A stretch of DNA of 64,000 bases from Clostridia bacterium (GTDB lineage: Bacteria; Bacillota; Clostridia; Peptostreptococcales; Anaerovoracaceae). This document shows positions 1 to 7,181 of this stretch, piece after piece (position 1 is the first letter of the stretch; each line of letters opens with the position of its first letter). Both the position numbers and the translations under genes were made by a program. The notes under the pieces were generated by a model. It saw only the letters and a list, made by a program, of their open reading frames with translations, did no database searches and had not been told where the DNA came from. The DNA is taken from the NCBI GenBank assembly GCA_030537495.1, contig JAUNMH010000010.1, positions 1 to 64,000 of the forward strand, written 5' to 3'.

Positions 1-122
1 AAAGAGACTCAAAAAGTCGATTGCGAGGCGAATTAGAAGTTTAGGGGTGTAGAGTTGTACCCGCAAGGGCTTGGAAAGCGAATTAGTGACACATCCAGTA
101 AAATTAGAATCTCAAAAAGGGA
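1..122. other. Non-coding stretch upstream of the marR operon
   Basis: No gene is supported here. Two short direct repeats stand out: CTCAAAAAG at 8-16 and 111-119, and GCGAATTAG at 28-36 and 78-86. They may belong to the intergenic region of a gene outside the window. No hairpin with a T-run is evident, so I assign no function. Confidence 0.4.
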
Positions 123-151
123 TTGACAGCTGCAGGACAGAGTTATATAAT
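123..151 (+). promoter_or_regulatory. Consensus SigA promoter of the marR operon
   Basis: TTGACA at 123-128 and TATAAT at 146-151 are separated by 17 bases, matching the housekeeping consensus at every position. A promoter this strong usually needs a repressor, and the palindrome at 149-182 overlaps its -10 box and start site. Confidence 0.9.
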
Positions 152-182
152 TGTGATTGTTCTAAATAGAACAATCACAATT
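149..182. promoter_or_regulatory. Perfect palindromic operator, probably bound by the adjacent MarR protein
   Basis: A 16-base arm at 149-164 is repeated in perfect inverted form at 167-182 with a 2-base spacer. It begins inside the -10 box and covers the expected transcription start, ending 15 bases before the marR start codon. MarR-family dimers bind such palindromes and commonly repress their own gene, so autorepression is the natural reading. The inner part reads TTCTAAATAGAA. Confidence 0.8.
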
Positions 183-197
183 TGAAAGGAGACAACC

Positions 198-629
198 ATG
201 TTTTTCTGGGATCAACATAAGACAATTACGAACTACTACGAGAAGATGACAAAGGCTGTGTGTGAGAAATATGAACTGACGCAGATGGAATACGATTTGC
301 TTATGTTCATTTATAATAATCCAAAGCATAATACAGCTGCGGATATTGTAAAAATTCGCAAGTCGACAAAATCCCATGTATCTACATCCCTTAAGGACCT
401 GGAAAGCAAGGGACTCATCAAGCGAATTCAGAGCGTCGACAACAAGAAGCATATTGAAATCATACTAGAAGACGAGGCAACACCGGTTATAGAGGCCGGA
501 AAAAGAGCGCAGAAACAGTTCGCTGAAAATGTTTTAGGCGGATTGACAAAGGAAGAAAAACAGCTGTGCATGAAGGTTTTCACGAAGATTTGTGAAAACG
601 CAGACAGGTTGCTGAAAGAAGATAAATAG
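198..629 (+). CDS. MarR-family winged-helix transcriptional regulator
   Basis: This 143-residue protein has the size and layout of MarR regulators: an N-terminal dimerisation helix, a winged helix-turn-helix at about residues 35-100 (DIVKIRKSTKSHVSTSLKDL recognition region) and a C-terminal helix ending in charged residues. MarR proteins usually act as dimeric repressors released by small ligands or oxidants. An AGGAGA Shine-Dalgarno site lies just before the ATG. It is the first gene of a probable three-gene operon with two membrane proteins, which suggests control of their expression. The perfect palindrome over the promoter supports autoregulation. The ligand is unknown. Confidence 0.9.
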   Translation: MFFWDQHKTITNYYEKMTKAVCEKYELTQMEYDLLMFIYNNPKHNTAADIVKIRKSTKSHVSTSLKDLESKGLIKRIQSVDNKKHIEIILEDEATPVIEAGKRAQKQFAENVLGGLTKEEKQLCMKVFTKICENADRLLKEDK

Positions 630-645
630 CGAAGGGGGAATTTCT

Positions 646-819
646 ATGAGAAAAATATTTTGCGTAAAGAAAAAGACCTTATTACTTATTGTGGGAATTT
701 TCCCAGACACTTTCGTTGCCTTCTTCTATTCCGGCCTAGGTTGCGCACTTGCCATGGCAGGTGTAATCTTCGCCAAGAATTACCTTTGCTACAATAGATT
801 GGCAGAAGAACTAAACTAA
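646..819 (+). CDS. Small 57-residue membrane protein in the marR operon
   Basis: An ATG at 646 follows a GAAGGGGGAA ribosome site, and the frame is open to a TAA at 817-819. The product starts with a basic segment (KKK) and is then mostly hydrophobic from about residue 11 to 44, with a short polar tail ending EELN, so it probably spans the membrane once or twice. It lies 16 bases after marR and 20 bases before the next gene, both consistent with one operon. I recognise no family. The strong ribosome site, tight spacing and membrane-like composition argue that it is real. Confidence 0.7.
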   Translation: MRKIFCVKKKTLLLIVGIFPDTFVAFFYSGLGCALAMAGVIFAKNYLCYNRLAEELN

Positions 820-839
820 AAAACAAGGAGACGATATAA

Positions 840-1523
840 ATGAACGAGAAAGCTTACAAACCACAGATGCCTGATATTATGGAGGCAATATTTGACGCAG
901 GATACTTAATTTTCGACTTAGTCGCTGCAATCCTTTTTTTTACACATGCAGATGGAAATAACTTGTTTATCCTTTACGGAGCGCTAACACTTACACTTTG
1001 TGGCGGAGACGCCTTTCATCTAGTGCCAAGAATTTTCAGAGCATTCCGCGGAAGCAGCGAAAAAATCAAGAGACAGATGGGGAGAGGATTACAGATTTCC
1101 TCAATTACAATGACAGCATTCTACATTATTTTAATGTACGTATGGCAGGCAACATTCCCAGAAATGAGCATCCCAGCAGCAATCAACGCAATGGTATGGA
1201 TTTCTGCAGTCATCAGAATCGTTGTATGTCTGCTGCCACAGAACAACTGGCTTACAGACGAAGGAAATCTAAAACTTTCCCTTATCAGAAACATCGTATT
1301 CGCAGTTACAGGCCTAGGCGTAATCATTCTTTACGCAATGTCTGGCAACATGTGCGATTACCATATGACAAGAATGGTCGCAGCAATCATCATTTCATTC
1401 GGTTGCTACTTCCCAGTAACCGTTCTTAGCAAAACAAAGCCAAAAGTTGGTCTTCTTATGATTCCAAAGACATGTGCGTACATGTGGATTATCGCAATGG
1501 GTCTGCAGTTACTATATCTGTAA
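840..1523 (+). CDS. Polytopic membrane protein of unknown function
   Basis: The 227-residue product has about six to seven hydrophobic segments, roughly at residues 14-36, 42-62, 90-108, 117-140, 150-170, 176-195 and 206-226. The loop between the second and third segments is rich in basic residues (RIFRAFRGSSEKIKRQ), suggesting it faces the cytoplasm. An AAGGAGACG ribosome site precedes the ATG. No catalytic motif or transporter signature is visible. As third gene of the marR operon it is a candidate target of that repressor, for example an efflux or stress membrane protein, but this is inference from context only. Confidence 0.75.
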   Translation: MNEKAYKPQMPDIMEAIFDAGYLIFDLVAAILFFTHADGNNLFILYGALTLTLCGGDAFHLVPRIFRAFRGSSEKIKRQMGRGLQISSITMTAFYIILMYVWQATFPEMSIPAAINAMVWISAVIRIVVCLLPQNNWLTDEGNLKLSLIRNIVFAVTGLGVIILYAMSGNMCDYHMTRMVAAIIISFGCYFPVTVLSKTKPKVGLLMIPKTCAYMWIIAMGLQLLYL

Positions 1524-1597
1524 AATCCATGTAAAAAAATCGTAAAACCTTCAGCTACCCCCTTGATTTTTTGAAAAAAGCTGTTAAACTTGTATCC

Positions 1598-1720
1598 GAT
1601 AAAAGGGAGTAGCTGGCCACCAGTGTTCACTTCTTCGTCAGTACAGCTGCTAGGAGCGCAGCTCGGAAAGTGATTAAATAGCGAGACTTTTACTGTAACC
1701 GCAGTAGGAGTCTCTTTTTT
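1598..1720 (+). ncRNA. yybP-ykoY (manganese) riboswitch with overlapping terminator
   Basis: The leader carries the hallmark pieces of the yybP-ykoY aptamer: AAAAGGGAGTAGCTG at 1601-1615, a variable hairpin region, and GCGAGACTTTTACTG at 1681-1695. The 3' strand of the aptamer is also the 5' strand of an intrinsic terminator, so ligand binding would be expected to prevent terminator folding and switch expression on. This class senses Mn2+ and usually controls metal exporters. The next gene is a cation antiporter, which fits. Confidence 0.85.
1683..1720 (+). terminator. Riboswitch expression-platform terminator
   Basis: GAGACT (1683-1688) pairs with AGTCTC (1709-1714), continued by TACTG (1691-1695) with CAGTA (1702-1706), then a run of T at 1715-1720. 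It overlaps the conserved 3' portion of the yybP-ykoY aptamer, so the two folds are mutually exclusive. Confidence 0.8.
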
Positions 1721-1739
1721 GTTTCTACTGCAGGGGGTG

Positions 1740-1784
1740 TTCCCGAAGGAAATATCCTTAGGGGTTTTCCCGAAGGGAATATCC
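1740..1784 (+). repeat. Two tandem 18-base hairpin repeats in the antiporter leader
   Basis: The unit TTCCCGAAGGAAATATCC (1740-1757) recurs with one change at 1767-1784, a period of 27 bases. The core TTCCCGAAGGGAA of the second copy is nearly self-complementary and could form a small hairpin. The pair sits between the riboswitch terminator and the ribosome site, a place where it could influence translation or RNA stability. Confidence 0.6.
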
Positions 1785-1811
1785 CAAAATGTACACGAAG
1801 GAGGAATAAAC

Positions 1812-2825
1812 ATGTTATTACAAATTGGAATTTTATTAATCGGTTTCTTATTTCTAGTTAAAGGCGCAGATTGGTTCGTAGAGGGCGCATCGTCTCTGGC
1901 GAGAAAATTCGGAATCCCGCAGCTTATCATCGGCCTGACCATCGTGGCTATGGGAACGTCCATGCCGGAAGCTGCAGTAAGTATCACGGCAGCGCTACAC
2001 GGAAATGCAGGAATCACAATCGGAAATATTGTTGGCAGCAACATCCTTAACATTCTGATTATTCTGGGCCTGACCGCAGTTATCACAAACGTGGCAATTG
2101 AAAAATCCACACTGTATTACGAAATCCCATTCATGATCGGGATTACCATAGTTCTTCTAGCTTTTGTAAATAACGGCGGCAGTGCAAGCGTTACCTTTGT
2201 TGAAGGCGTAATTTTCTTGGTTTTGTTCGCGCTGTATCTTGGATATCTTTTCGTAATGGCTAGAAAGGGTGAGCCACAGGATCCAAGCCTCGATTCAAAC
2301 CTCAATCAAAACCCATTAAGCAAGGACGCCGTCGTAATTTCTGACATAAATGAAGAAGTTAATGAAGAGGCGAAAGAAATTTCAATCTGGAAATGTCTCA
2401 TATTGATTCTGATAGGAGGAATCTTAGTTGTAAAGGGCAGTGACTTTGCAGTTAGTGGAGCTACAGAAATCGCACGTTATGTGGGGATGAGCGAACGTTT
2501 CATTGGCCTTACTATTGTAGCCTTTGGTACTTCACTTCCTGAGCTTGTAACTTCTGTTACTGCTGCAAGAAGAGGAAATGCCGGAATCGCTATTGGTAAT
2601 ATTGTAGGAAGCAACATATTTAATATACTGTTTGTTATAGGTCTGACGGCTTTGATATGCCCGGTACCTGTAGAGAGCAAGTTCGTCGTAGACATTGTAA
2701 TTGCTATTGTAACGGGTGCAATTTTGTGGCTGGGCACTTTCAAAAATAGAGAATTAAGAAAGCCTTGTGGTATTGTTATGTTGCTATGTTATGTGGTATA
2801 CTTTATATATCTTAGTGTGGCTTAA
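1812..2825 (+). CDS. CaCA-family cation (Na+/Ca2+ or Mn2+) antiporter, YrbG type
   Basis: This membrane exchanger contains the two inverted alpha-repeats of the CaCA family: GLTIVAMGTSMPEAAVS followed by GNIVGSNILN in the first half, and GLTIVAFGTSLPELVTS followed by GNIVGSNIFN in the second. The acidic PE residues in these repeats bind the transported cation. An acidic cytoplasmic loop lies in the middle (about residues 150-190). I place the start at the ATG at 1812, behind GGAGG, giving 337 residues; longer readings run back into the riboswitch terminator. The manganese riboswitch upstream makes Mn2+ export the likeliest physiological role, although family members also move Ca2+ or Na+. Confidence 0.9.
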   Translation: MLLQIGILLIGFLFLVKGADWFVEGASSLARKFGIPQLIIGLTIVAMGTSMPEAAVSITAALHGNAGITIGNIVGSNILNILIILGLTAVITNVAIEKSTLYYEIPFMIGITIVLLAFVNNGGSASVTFVEGVIFLVLFALYLGYLFVMARKGEPQDPSLDSNLNQNPLSKDAVVISDINEEVNEEAKEISIWKCLILILIGGILVVKGSDFAVSGATEIARYVGMSERFIGLTIVAFGTSLPELVTSVTAARRGNAGIAIGNIVGSNIFNILFVIGLTALICPVPVESKFVVDIVIAIVTGAILWLGTFKNRELRKPCGIVMLLCYVVYFIYLSVA

Positions 2826-2865
2826 TTAAATATTGATTTATAAATTAAGATTGGAAGTGGTTATC

Positions 2866-3438
2866 ATGTTTTCAAAAGATCACCGTCTGCTAGGCAATAT
2901 GTTGGCTGAGCAGATGATAAAAAGAGACTCAAGTCTTGCAACACGTCTGTTTGTGACTGGTTGTGTTTTTCCGGATCACAATCCCTGGACGTATATCAAG
3001 GGTACTTGCAAGGGGCACCCGTTGAAGTCTCATTTTATTTTTTCTACTCGTTTTAAGATTGAGAGTTTGTTGAACAAACTGGAAAACAAGAGTACTCTGC
3101 GCATTAAGGATTACTACATCCTTGGGGAACTAGTTCACTACACTGCAGATGCATTCACTTTTTCACACAACGACCACTATATAGGGAATATGCTGAAACA
3201 TGCTGAATATGAGCATATTCATTTGCATGAAGCATTTGAAGAAAATTGCTGTGACGAAATAGACAAAAATCTTTGCCTCGAGAAGGACTCCAGACCTCTG
3301 GAAACTATTTTCACAGAGCTACACCAGTCATATCTTGAGGAAGATATGGAACCTATGATTGATGTAAAATACATCTGTCAGATTTGCACAACAGTGTGCG
3401 CAAGGATCCTTGAAAAGGAAGAAGTTGCGTACGCATAG
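2866..3438 (+). CDS. Zinc-dependent phospholipase C-like protein
   Basis: The 190-residue protein has the metal-binding pattern of the bacterial zinc-dependent phospholipase C fold: VFPDHNPW near the N-terminus, HYTADAFTFSHN mid-protein, and HIHLHEAFEE further on, supplying several His and Asp ligands. I see no signal peptide, so unlike secreted phospholipases it is probably intracellular, as in many clostridial members of unknown substrate. The ATG at 2866 behind GGAAGTGG is preferred to an upstream start. The gene follows the antiporter closely and may be read through from it. Confidence 0.75.
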   Translation: MFSKDHRLLGNMLAEQMIKRDSSLATRLFVTGCVFPDHNPWTYIKGTCKGHPLKSHFIFSTRFKIESLLNKLENKSTLRIKDYYILGELVHYTADAFTFSHNDHYIGNMLKHAEYEHIHLHEAFEENCCDEIDKNLCLEKDSRPLETIFTELHQSYLEEDMEPMIDVKYICQICTTVCARILEKEEVAYA

Positions 3439-3501
3439 GTATGAAGTGCTGTAAGCACGTAACCGCGTGGATGCTTGCGAAACATGCATAGGTAATAGAC
3501 G

Positions 3502-4062
3502 ATGAGTAGGGAAGATGTAATTAGAAAAATTGGAGAATACGAACCGGCAAACGAACAGGAAACAGAAGACAAGGCCCTGATGCTTAGCTGGCTAGAGCAC
3601 AATGACGATGCATTTTCCAGAGAGAACGCCATTGCTCATGTCACCGTATCGGGCTGGGTGGTAAATAAGGACAGAAGTAAAGTCCTTATGGTTTACCACA
3701 ATATCTACGATTCCTGGTCATGGCTAGGCGGACACGCTGATGGAGAAACAGACCTACTTTCAGTAGCTGTCAAAGAAGTAAAAGAGGAAAGCGGTCTCGC
3801 CGAGGTGCATCCGGTATCGGAGGATATAATGTCTCTGGAGGTTTTGACCGTGGATGGACACGAGAAAAAGGGCAGGTATGTGACGAGCCACCTGCACATG
3901 AATGTGACTTTTTTGCTGGAAGCTGATTCCGAGTCGGCGCTGTCTATCAAGGCTGACGAGAACAGCGACGTGGCCTGGTTCACCCCGGAGGAAGCTTTGG
4001 GGAAATCCACAGAGCCGTGGTTTGTGGAGCGAATTTACAAGAAGCTCCTTGCGAAAAGCTAG
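3502..4062 (+). CDS. NUDIX hydrolase
   Basis: The NUDIX box is clear: GHADGETDLLSVAVKEVKEE, then SGL, matching Gx5Ex7REUxEExGU except Lys for the first Arg. The domain occupies about residues 45-180, with a short N-terminal helical extension. NUDIX enzymes hydrolyse nucleoside diphosphates linked to another group, or alcohol pyrophosphates; nothing here identifies the substrate. The Shine-Dalgarno sequence is weak. The gene is followed by a good terminator, closing this block. Confidence 0.85.
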   Translation: MSREDVIRKIGEYEPANEQETEDKALMLSWLEHNDDAFSRENAIAHVTVSGWVVNKDRSKVLMVYHNIYDSWSWLGGHADGETDLLSVAVKEVKEESGLAEVHPVSEDIMSLEVLTVDGHEKKGRYVTSHLHMNVTFLLEADSESALSIKADENSDVAWFTPEEALGKSTEPWFVERIYKKLLAKS

Positions 4063-4101
4063 TGAAGCTTGGATTTGAAAGAATTGGACATTTAATGATG
4101 A

Positions 4102-4137
4102 GGAACCGTGAAATATTGGAATTTCATGGTTCTTTTT
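4102..4137 (+). terminator. Intrinsic terminator after the NUDIX gene
   Basis: GAACCGTGAAAT pairs with the inverted ATTTCATGGTTC arm across a four-to-six base loop, followed by TTTTT at 4133-4137. Confidence 0.8.
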
Positions 4138-4670
4138 AGGTGATGCAAAGTGCGACATGGGACGAGAGCTATCGACTCTGGCACATTTTGTGTCATTTGT
4201 ATATCCAGTACCAATGCAGAAGTGACTCCTGTATAAATATGCGCATTAAAGCGTAATATGCATGCTTTTCAAGAGATAAATGCTGAGACTAGATGGTGAC
4301 TTTAAGAAAATCAATTAAACTTGAGCAGACAGAAGGTGTAAACCTATTAAAATCTGCCGATTTTAATGAAAATCCTCTAATGTGTGGCAGAGACTCTTCT
4401 GATTTTGGTACTGGAGAAGTCTGGAAACGTAAATGTGCCAGATATGATAGTGCCGCATTGCCTAATTACGATGTATAGAGGCGTTCCTTTTAGTAGTATA
4501 ATTGGAGACTGGCACTATTTCATAAGAATTTTGTAATCCGAGTAAGATTTGGCATGATTTATTGAGTTAGGGACGATTGGTGCAAGAATGTTACACGATT
4601 TTTTTTAGAGCCTTTGATCTGCTTCGTGTTAGCTTAATTTAGTATTAACTCGAGGCGAAGATGCTGCGTC
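4138..4670. other. Gene-poor intergenic region of unknown content
   Basis: About 530 bases without a convincing gene. A 61-codon open frame at 4293-4478 has no ribosome site and no recognisable product. A TATAAT at 4497-4502 lacks a matching -35 box. I saw no tRNA cloverleaf, known riboswitch core or transposon end. It could be the remnant of a decayed gene or hold an unrecognised small RNA. Confidence 0.4.
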
Positions 4671-4675
4671 ACACT

Positions 4676-4768
4676 AACTGTACCCTGGTCCAACCCAAAT
4701 AAAAAGCAAACTGTACACAATTTTCGGCAAAAATCAAGTGAAATCATAGACAAACTGTCAACTGTACC
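4676..4768 (+). promoter_or_regulatory. Four AACTGT(AC) direct repeats upstream of the ECF transporter gene
   Basis: AACTGTACC at 4676-4684, AACTGTACA at 4709-4717, AACTGTC at 4753-4759 and AACTGTACC at 4760-4768 are in the same orientation. The first two are 33 bases apart, about three helical turns; the last two abut. Spaced direct repeats of this kind are typical of MocR/PdxR-type or other asymmetric binders. A vitamin B6-linked regulator would fit the PLP-dependent aminotransferase downstream, but no such regulator gene is in the window. Confidence 0.5.
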
Positions 4769-4861
4769 TACAAAAATAAATAAAAGTGTATATTTATCTA
4801 TGTTCAATTGTGTTGTATCCTAAATACAGGTTTGAAATTAATAACATTTAAGGAGAAAGAT

Positions 4862-5398
4862 ATGAGTACAGTTACAACAACACAGAACAATTCAAGATCA
4901 GCTACACAGCAGTTAGTAATTACTGCATTATTTGTAGCTTTAACTTTTGTAGCAACAATGTTTATTAACATTCGTCTTCCGCTTATGGGTAACGGCGGAT
5001 TAATTCACTTAGGAAATGTTCCTCTATTCTTAGCAGCTATGATTTATGGTAGAAAGACAGGAGCTCTTGCAGGTGCTTTCGGAATGGGAATGTTCGACCT
5101 GATTTCAGGATGGACAGCTTGGGCTCCATTCACATTTATTATTGTAGGATGCATGGGTTATGTGGTAGGATTAATAACAGAGAAATGGCATGCAAAACCT
5201 GTCGTTGTGAACACAGTTGCAGTAATTGCTGCTATTCTTATTAAGATTTGCGGATACTACTTTGCAGAAGTCATTCTTTACCATAACTGGATTGCTCCAC
5301 TAGGCTCAATTCCTGGAAACATTGTGCAGGTTGGAGTTGCAGGTATCATCGTAATTCCATTCGTAGGAAGACTTAAGAAAATTGCAGATAAGTTTTAA
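4862..5398 (+). CDS. ECF transporter substrate-binding (S) component
   Basis: A 178-residue membrane protein with about five to six hydrophobic segments and the S-component character: after a polar N-terminus come ALFVALTFVATMFIN, then a glycine-rich LMGNGGLIHLGNVPLF segment and GALAGAFGMGMFDLISGW. S components capture vitamins or trace nutrients and share an ATP-driven EcfAAT module encoded elsewhere. The ATG at 4862 follows AAGGAGAAAG. The gene sits 55 bases before a PLP-dependent aminotransferase, so a B6 vitamer is a reasonable guess for the substrate; thiamin precursors are an alternative. Confidence 0.8.
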   Translation: MSTVTTTQNNSRSATQQLVITALFVALTFVATMFINIRLPLMGNGGLIHLGNVPLFLAAMIYGRKTGALAGAFGMGMFDLISGWTAWAPFTFIIVGCMGYVVGLITEKWHAKPVVVNTVAVIAAILIKICGYYFAEVILYHNWIAPLGSIPGNIVQVGVAGIIVIPFVGRLKKIADKF

Positions 5399-5453
5399 TC
5401 CGCACGACTAAAACTCACAGAGCGATTAAATTTGAATAAGGAGATGTTAATCA

Positions 5454-6584
5454 ATGTATAAAATTATGTCAGCAGGCCCTACACAGGTCAGTGAAAAAGT
5501 TCGTATGGCAAGAAGTCTAGAGACGACTAATCCGGATCTAGATGAAGTATTTTTCGATTTTTATAAAGATACATGTGATATTTTGAAGGAATTACTGCAC
5601 TCAAGCGGAGACGCATTTATTCTAGGAGGAGAAGGAATTCTAGGATTAGAAGCAGCATGTGCTACACTTACAGAAAAAGGTGACAGAGTTCTAGTTTTAG
5701 ATAATGGTATCTTCGGAAAAGGTTTTGCTGATTTTGTTACAATGTACGGCGGCGAAGCTGTCCTTTATACTTGCGATTACAGACGCCCTATTGACGTAGA
5801 TGAACTGAGAAAATTCCTGGAAAAAGATTCAGATTTTAAGTATGCTACAGTAGTTCACTGTGACACACCAAGCGGAATCCTTAACGATGTATCAAGGATT
5901 TGTCCGTTACTTGCTGAATTTGGAATTCTAACTGTTGCAGATTCTGTAGCAGGAATGTTTGGGGAATATCTAAATGTAGATGAAAGCAAAATCGACATTC
6001 TTTGCGGTGGATCACAGAAGGCACTTTCCGCGCCTGCAGGCCTGACAATGCTTTGGGTTAGCCCTAAGGCAATGAAAGTTATGGAAAACAGAAAGACACC
6101 AGTTGCGGCATTCTACGCAAACATATTAAATTTCAAGGACTATTACAAAAATATGGCGTTCCCATATACAATGCCAATTAGTGACATTAACGGCATCCGC
6201 GCAGCCCTTGAGAATGTCAAAGCCGACAAAGATATTTTCCAGCGTCATGCTAAGATTGCCAAGGCAACTCGTGCAGCAGTAACTAAAGCAGGACTAAAGC
6301 TTTATCCTGAAGAAGGATATTCAAATACAGTAACCGTTGTAGAAGTACCAGAAGGTCTAACAGATGAACAGATTCTTATGACTGTAAGAAACAAATACAA
6401 CGTTCTTCTGTCTGGATGTTTTGATGTACTTGCTGGCAAGGTGTTCAGAATCGGCCACATGGGTGAAAACGCTCGCGTTGAAGATATGACTGAGACAATG
6501 GATGCATTAGATAAGACATTTAGCGACCTGGGCTACAAGTTGAACTGCAGCATGAAGGATGAGTTCCTGGCGCAGTTAAAATAG
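5454..6584 (+). CDS. Class V PLP-dependent aminotransferase
   Basis: The 376-residue protein has the fold-type I layout of the alanine-glyoxylate/serine-pyruvate aminotransferase group: N-terminal MSAGPTQVSEKV, a cofactor-binding GGEGILGLEAA loop near residue 60, VADSVAGMFGE with the PLP-contacting Asp, and CGGSQKALSAPAGL containing the Schiff-base Lys. Relatives include pyridoxamine-pyruvate transaminase, whose active-site motif is similar. A GGAG ribosome site precedes the ATG. With an S component directly upstream, uptake and transamination of a small amine such as pyridoxamine is plausible but unproven. Confidence 0.8.
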   Translation: MYKIMSAGPTQVSEKVRMARSLETTNPDLDEVFFDFYKDTCDILKELLHSSGDAFILGGEGILGLEAACATLTEKGDRVLVLDNGIFGKGFADFVTMYGGEAVLYTCDYRRPIDVDELRKFLEKDSDFKYATVVHCDTPSGILNDVSRICPLLAEFGILTVADSVAGMFGEYLNVDESKIDILCGGSQKALSAPAGLTMLWVSPKAMKVMENRKTPVAAFYANILNFKDYYKNMAFPYTMPISDINGIRAALENVKADKDIFQRHAKIAKATRAAVTKAGLKLYPEEGYSNTVTVVEVPEGLTDEQILMTVRNKYNVLLSGCFDVLAGKVFRIGHMGENARVEDMTETMDALDKTFSDLGYKLNCSMKDEFLAQLK

Positions 6585-6645
6585 GTGTCGAATAAATCCA
6601 AGGTTATTCTATCTCCAAGATAAACAACAATAAAATAATTAGAAG

Positions 6646-6680
6646 AAAAATACAAGTTCATGACGGGCTTGTATTTTTTT
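6646..6680 (+). terminator. Terminator after the aminotransferase gene
   Basis: AAATACAAG and CTTGTATTT form the stem, followed by an uninterrupted T-run ending near 6678. Confidence 0.8.
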
Positions 6681-6684
6681 ACGC

Positions 6685-6726
6685 TTGACTAAGCTGCGTT
6701 ATTAGTATATAATTCTTATTAAGAAT
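6685..6726 (+). promoter_or_regulatory. perR promoter with overlapping Fur/PerR-type box
   Basis: TTGACT (6685-6690) and TATAAT (6708-6713) are 17 bases apart. A perfect 7-1-7 inverted repeat, ATTCTTA-T-TAAGAAT at 6712-6726, starts in the -10 box. The 7-1-7 geometry is that of Per/Fur boxes, so the operon is probably autorepressed by the regulator it encodes and induced by peroxide. Confidence 0.8.
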
Positions 6727-6777
6727 CAATCTCAATAAGGAGGCTCGGTAGATAATTAAATACTGAGGGGGAACACG

Positions 6778-7167
6778 ATGGAAAGACGAAACACAATTCA
6801 GAGAGACCTTGTCTTGGAAGCAGTGAACACGCTGAAAGGTCATGTGACTGCTGAGGAGGTGTATTCATTTATAAAAAAAGAACATCCTAATATTGGAAAG
6901 GGAACTGTTTACCGGAACTTAGGCATATTGGCTGAGGAAGGAGCAATCAGGAGAATTGAGGTGCCAGATGGGCCTGATCGTTTTGATTTTACCTTAGAGG
7001 ATCATTATCATGCAAGATGCGTGAAATGCGGTGCAGTTTCAGATGTGGATATGGATGTAGTCGCTGATATTATGGATAAAATATGCGACAACCACGGAAT
7101 GGAGTTTTTGAGTCACGACATCTTCTTTAAGGGAATTTGTTGGGAGTGTAGGATGAAGGCACAGTAG
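6778..7167 (+). CDS. perR: Fur-family regulator, PerR type
   Basis: The 129-residue protein has the Fur-family winged helix (GKGTVYRNLGILAEEG at about residues 40-55) and a dimerisation domain with two structural zinc pairs, Cys81/Cys84 and Cys121/Cys124. Candidate regulatory metal ligands include His36, His76, His78 and Asp89/Asp91. PerR senses hydrogen peroxide by iron-catalysed histidine oxidation. Its place at the head of an operon with a rubredoxin-flavin reductase and a rubrerythrin, and a Per-like box over the promoter, favour PerR over Fur or Zur. Confidence 0.88.
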   Translation: MERRNTIQRDLVLEAVNTLKGHVTAEEVYSFIKKEHPNIGKGTVYRNLGILAEEGAIRRIEVPDGPDRFDFTLEDHYHARCVKCGAVSDVDMDVVADIMDKICDNHGMEFLSHDIFFKGICWECRMKAQ

Positions 7168-7181
7168 AAAGGAAGAGAAAA

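Noticed and set aside
1719..1811. Upstream-extended start of the cation antiporter
   Set aside because: The extension lies within the riboswitch terminator and hairpin repeats; the ATG at 1812 has a proper ribosome site and starts at the family's first membrane segment.
4195..4215. TGGCAC-like boxes at about 4179, 4510 and 4551 as sigma-54 promoters
   Set aside because: None has GC at the required -12 position, 10 bases after the GG.
4293..4478. Open frame of 61 codons in the intergenic region
   Set aside because: No ribosome site, no recognisable family, isolated position and ordinary composition; likely chance.
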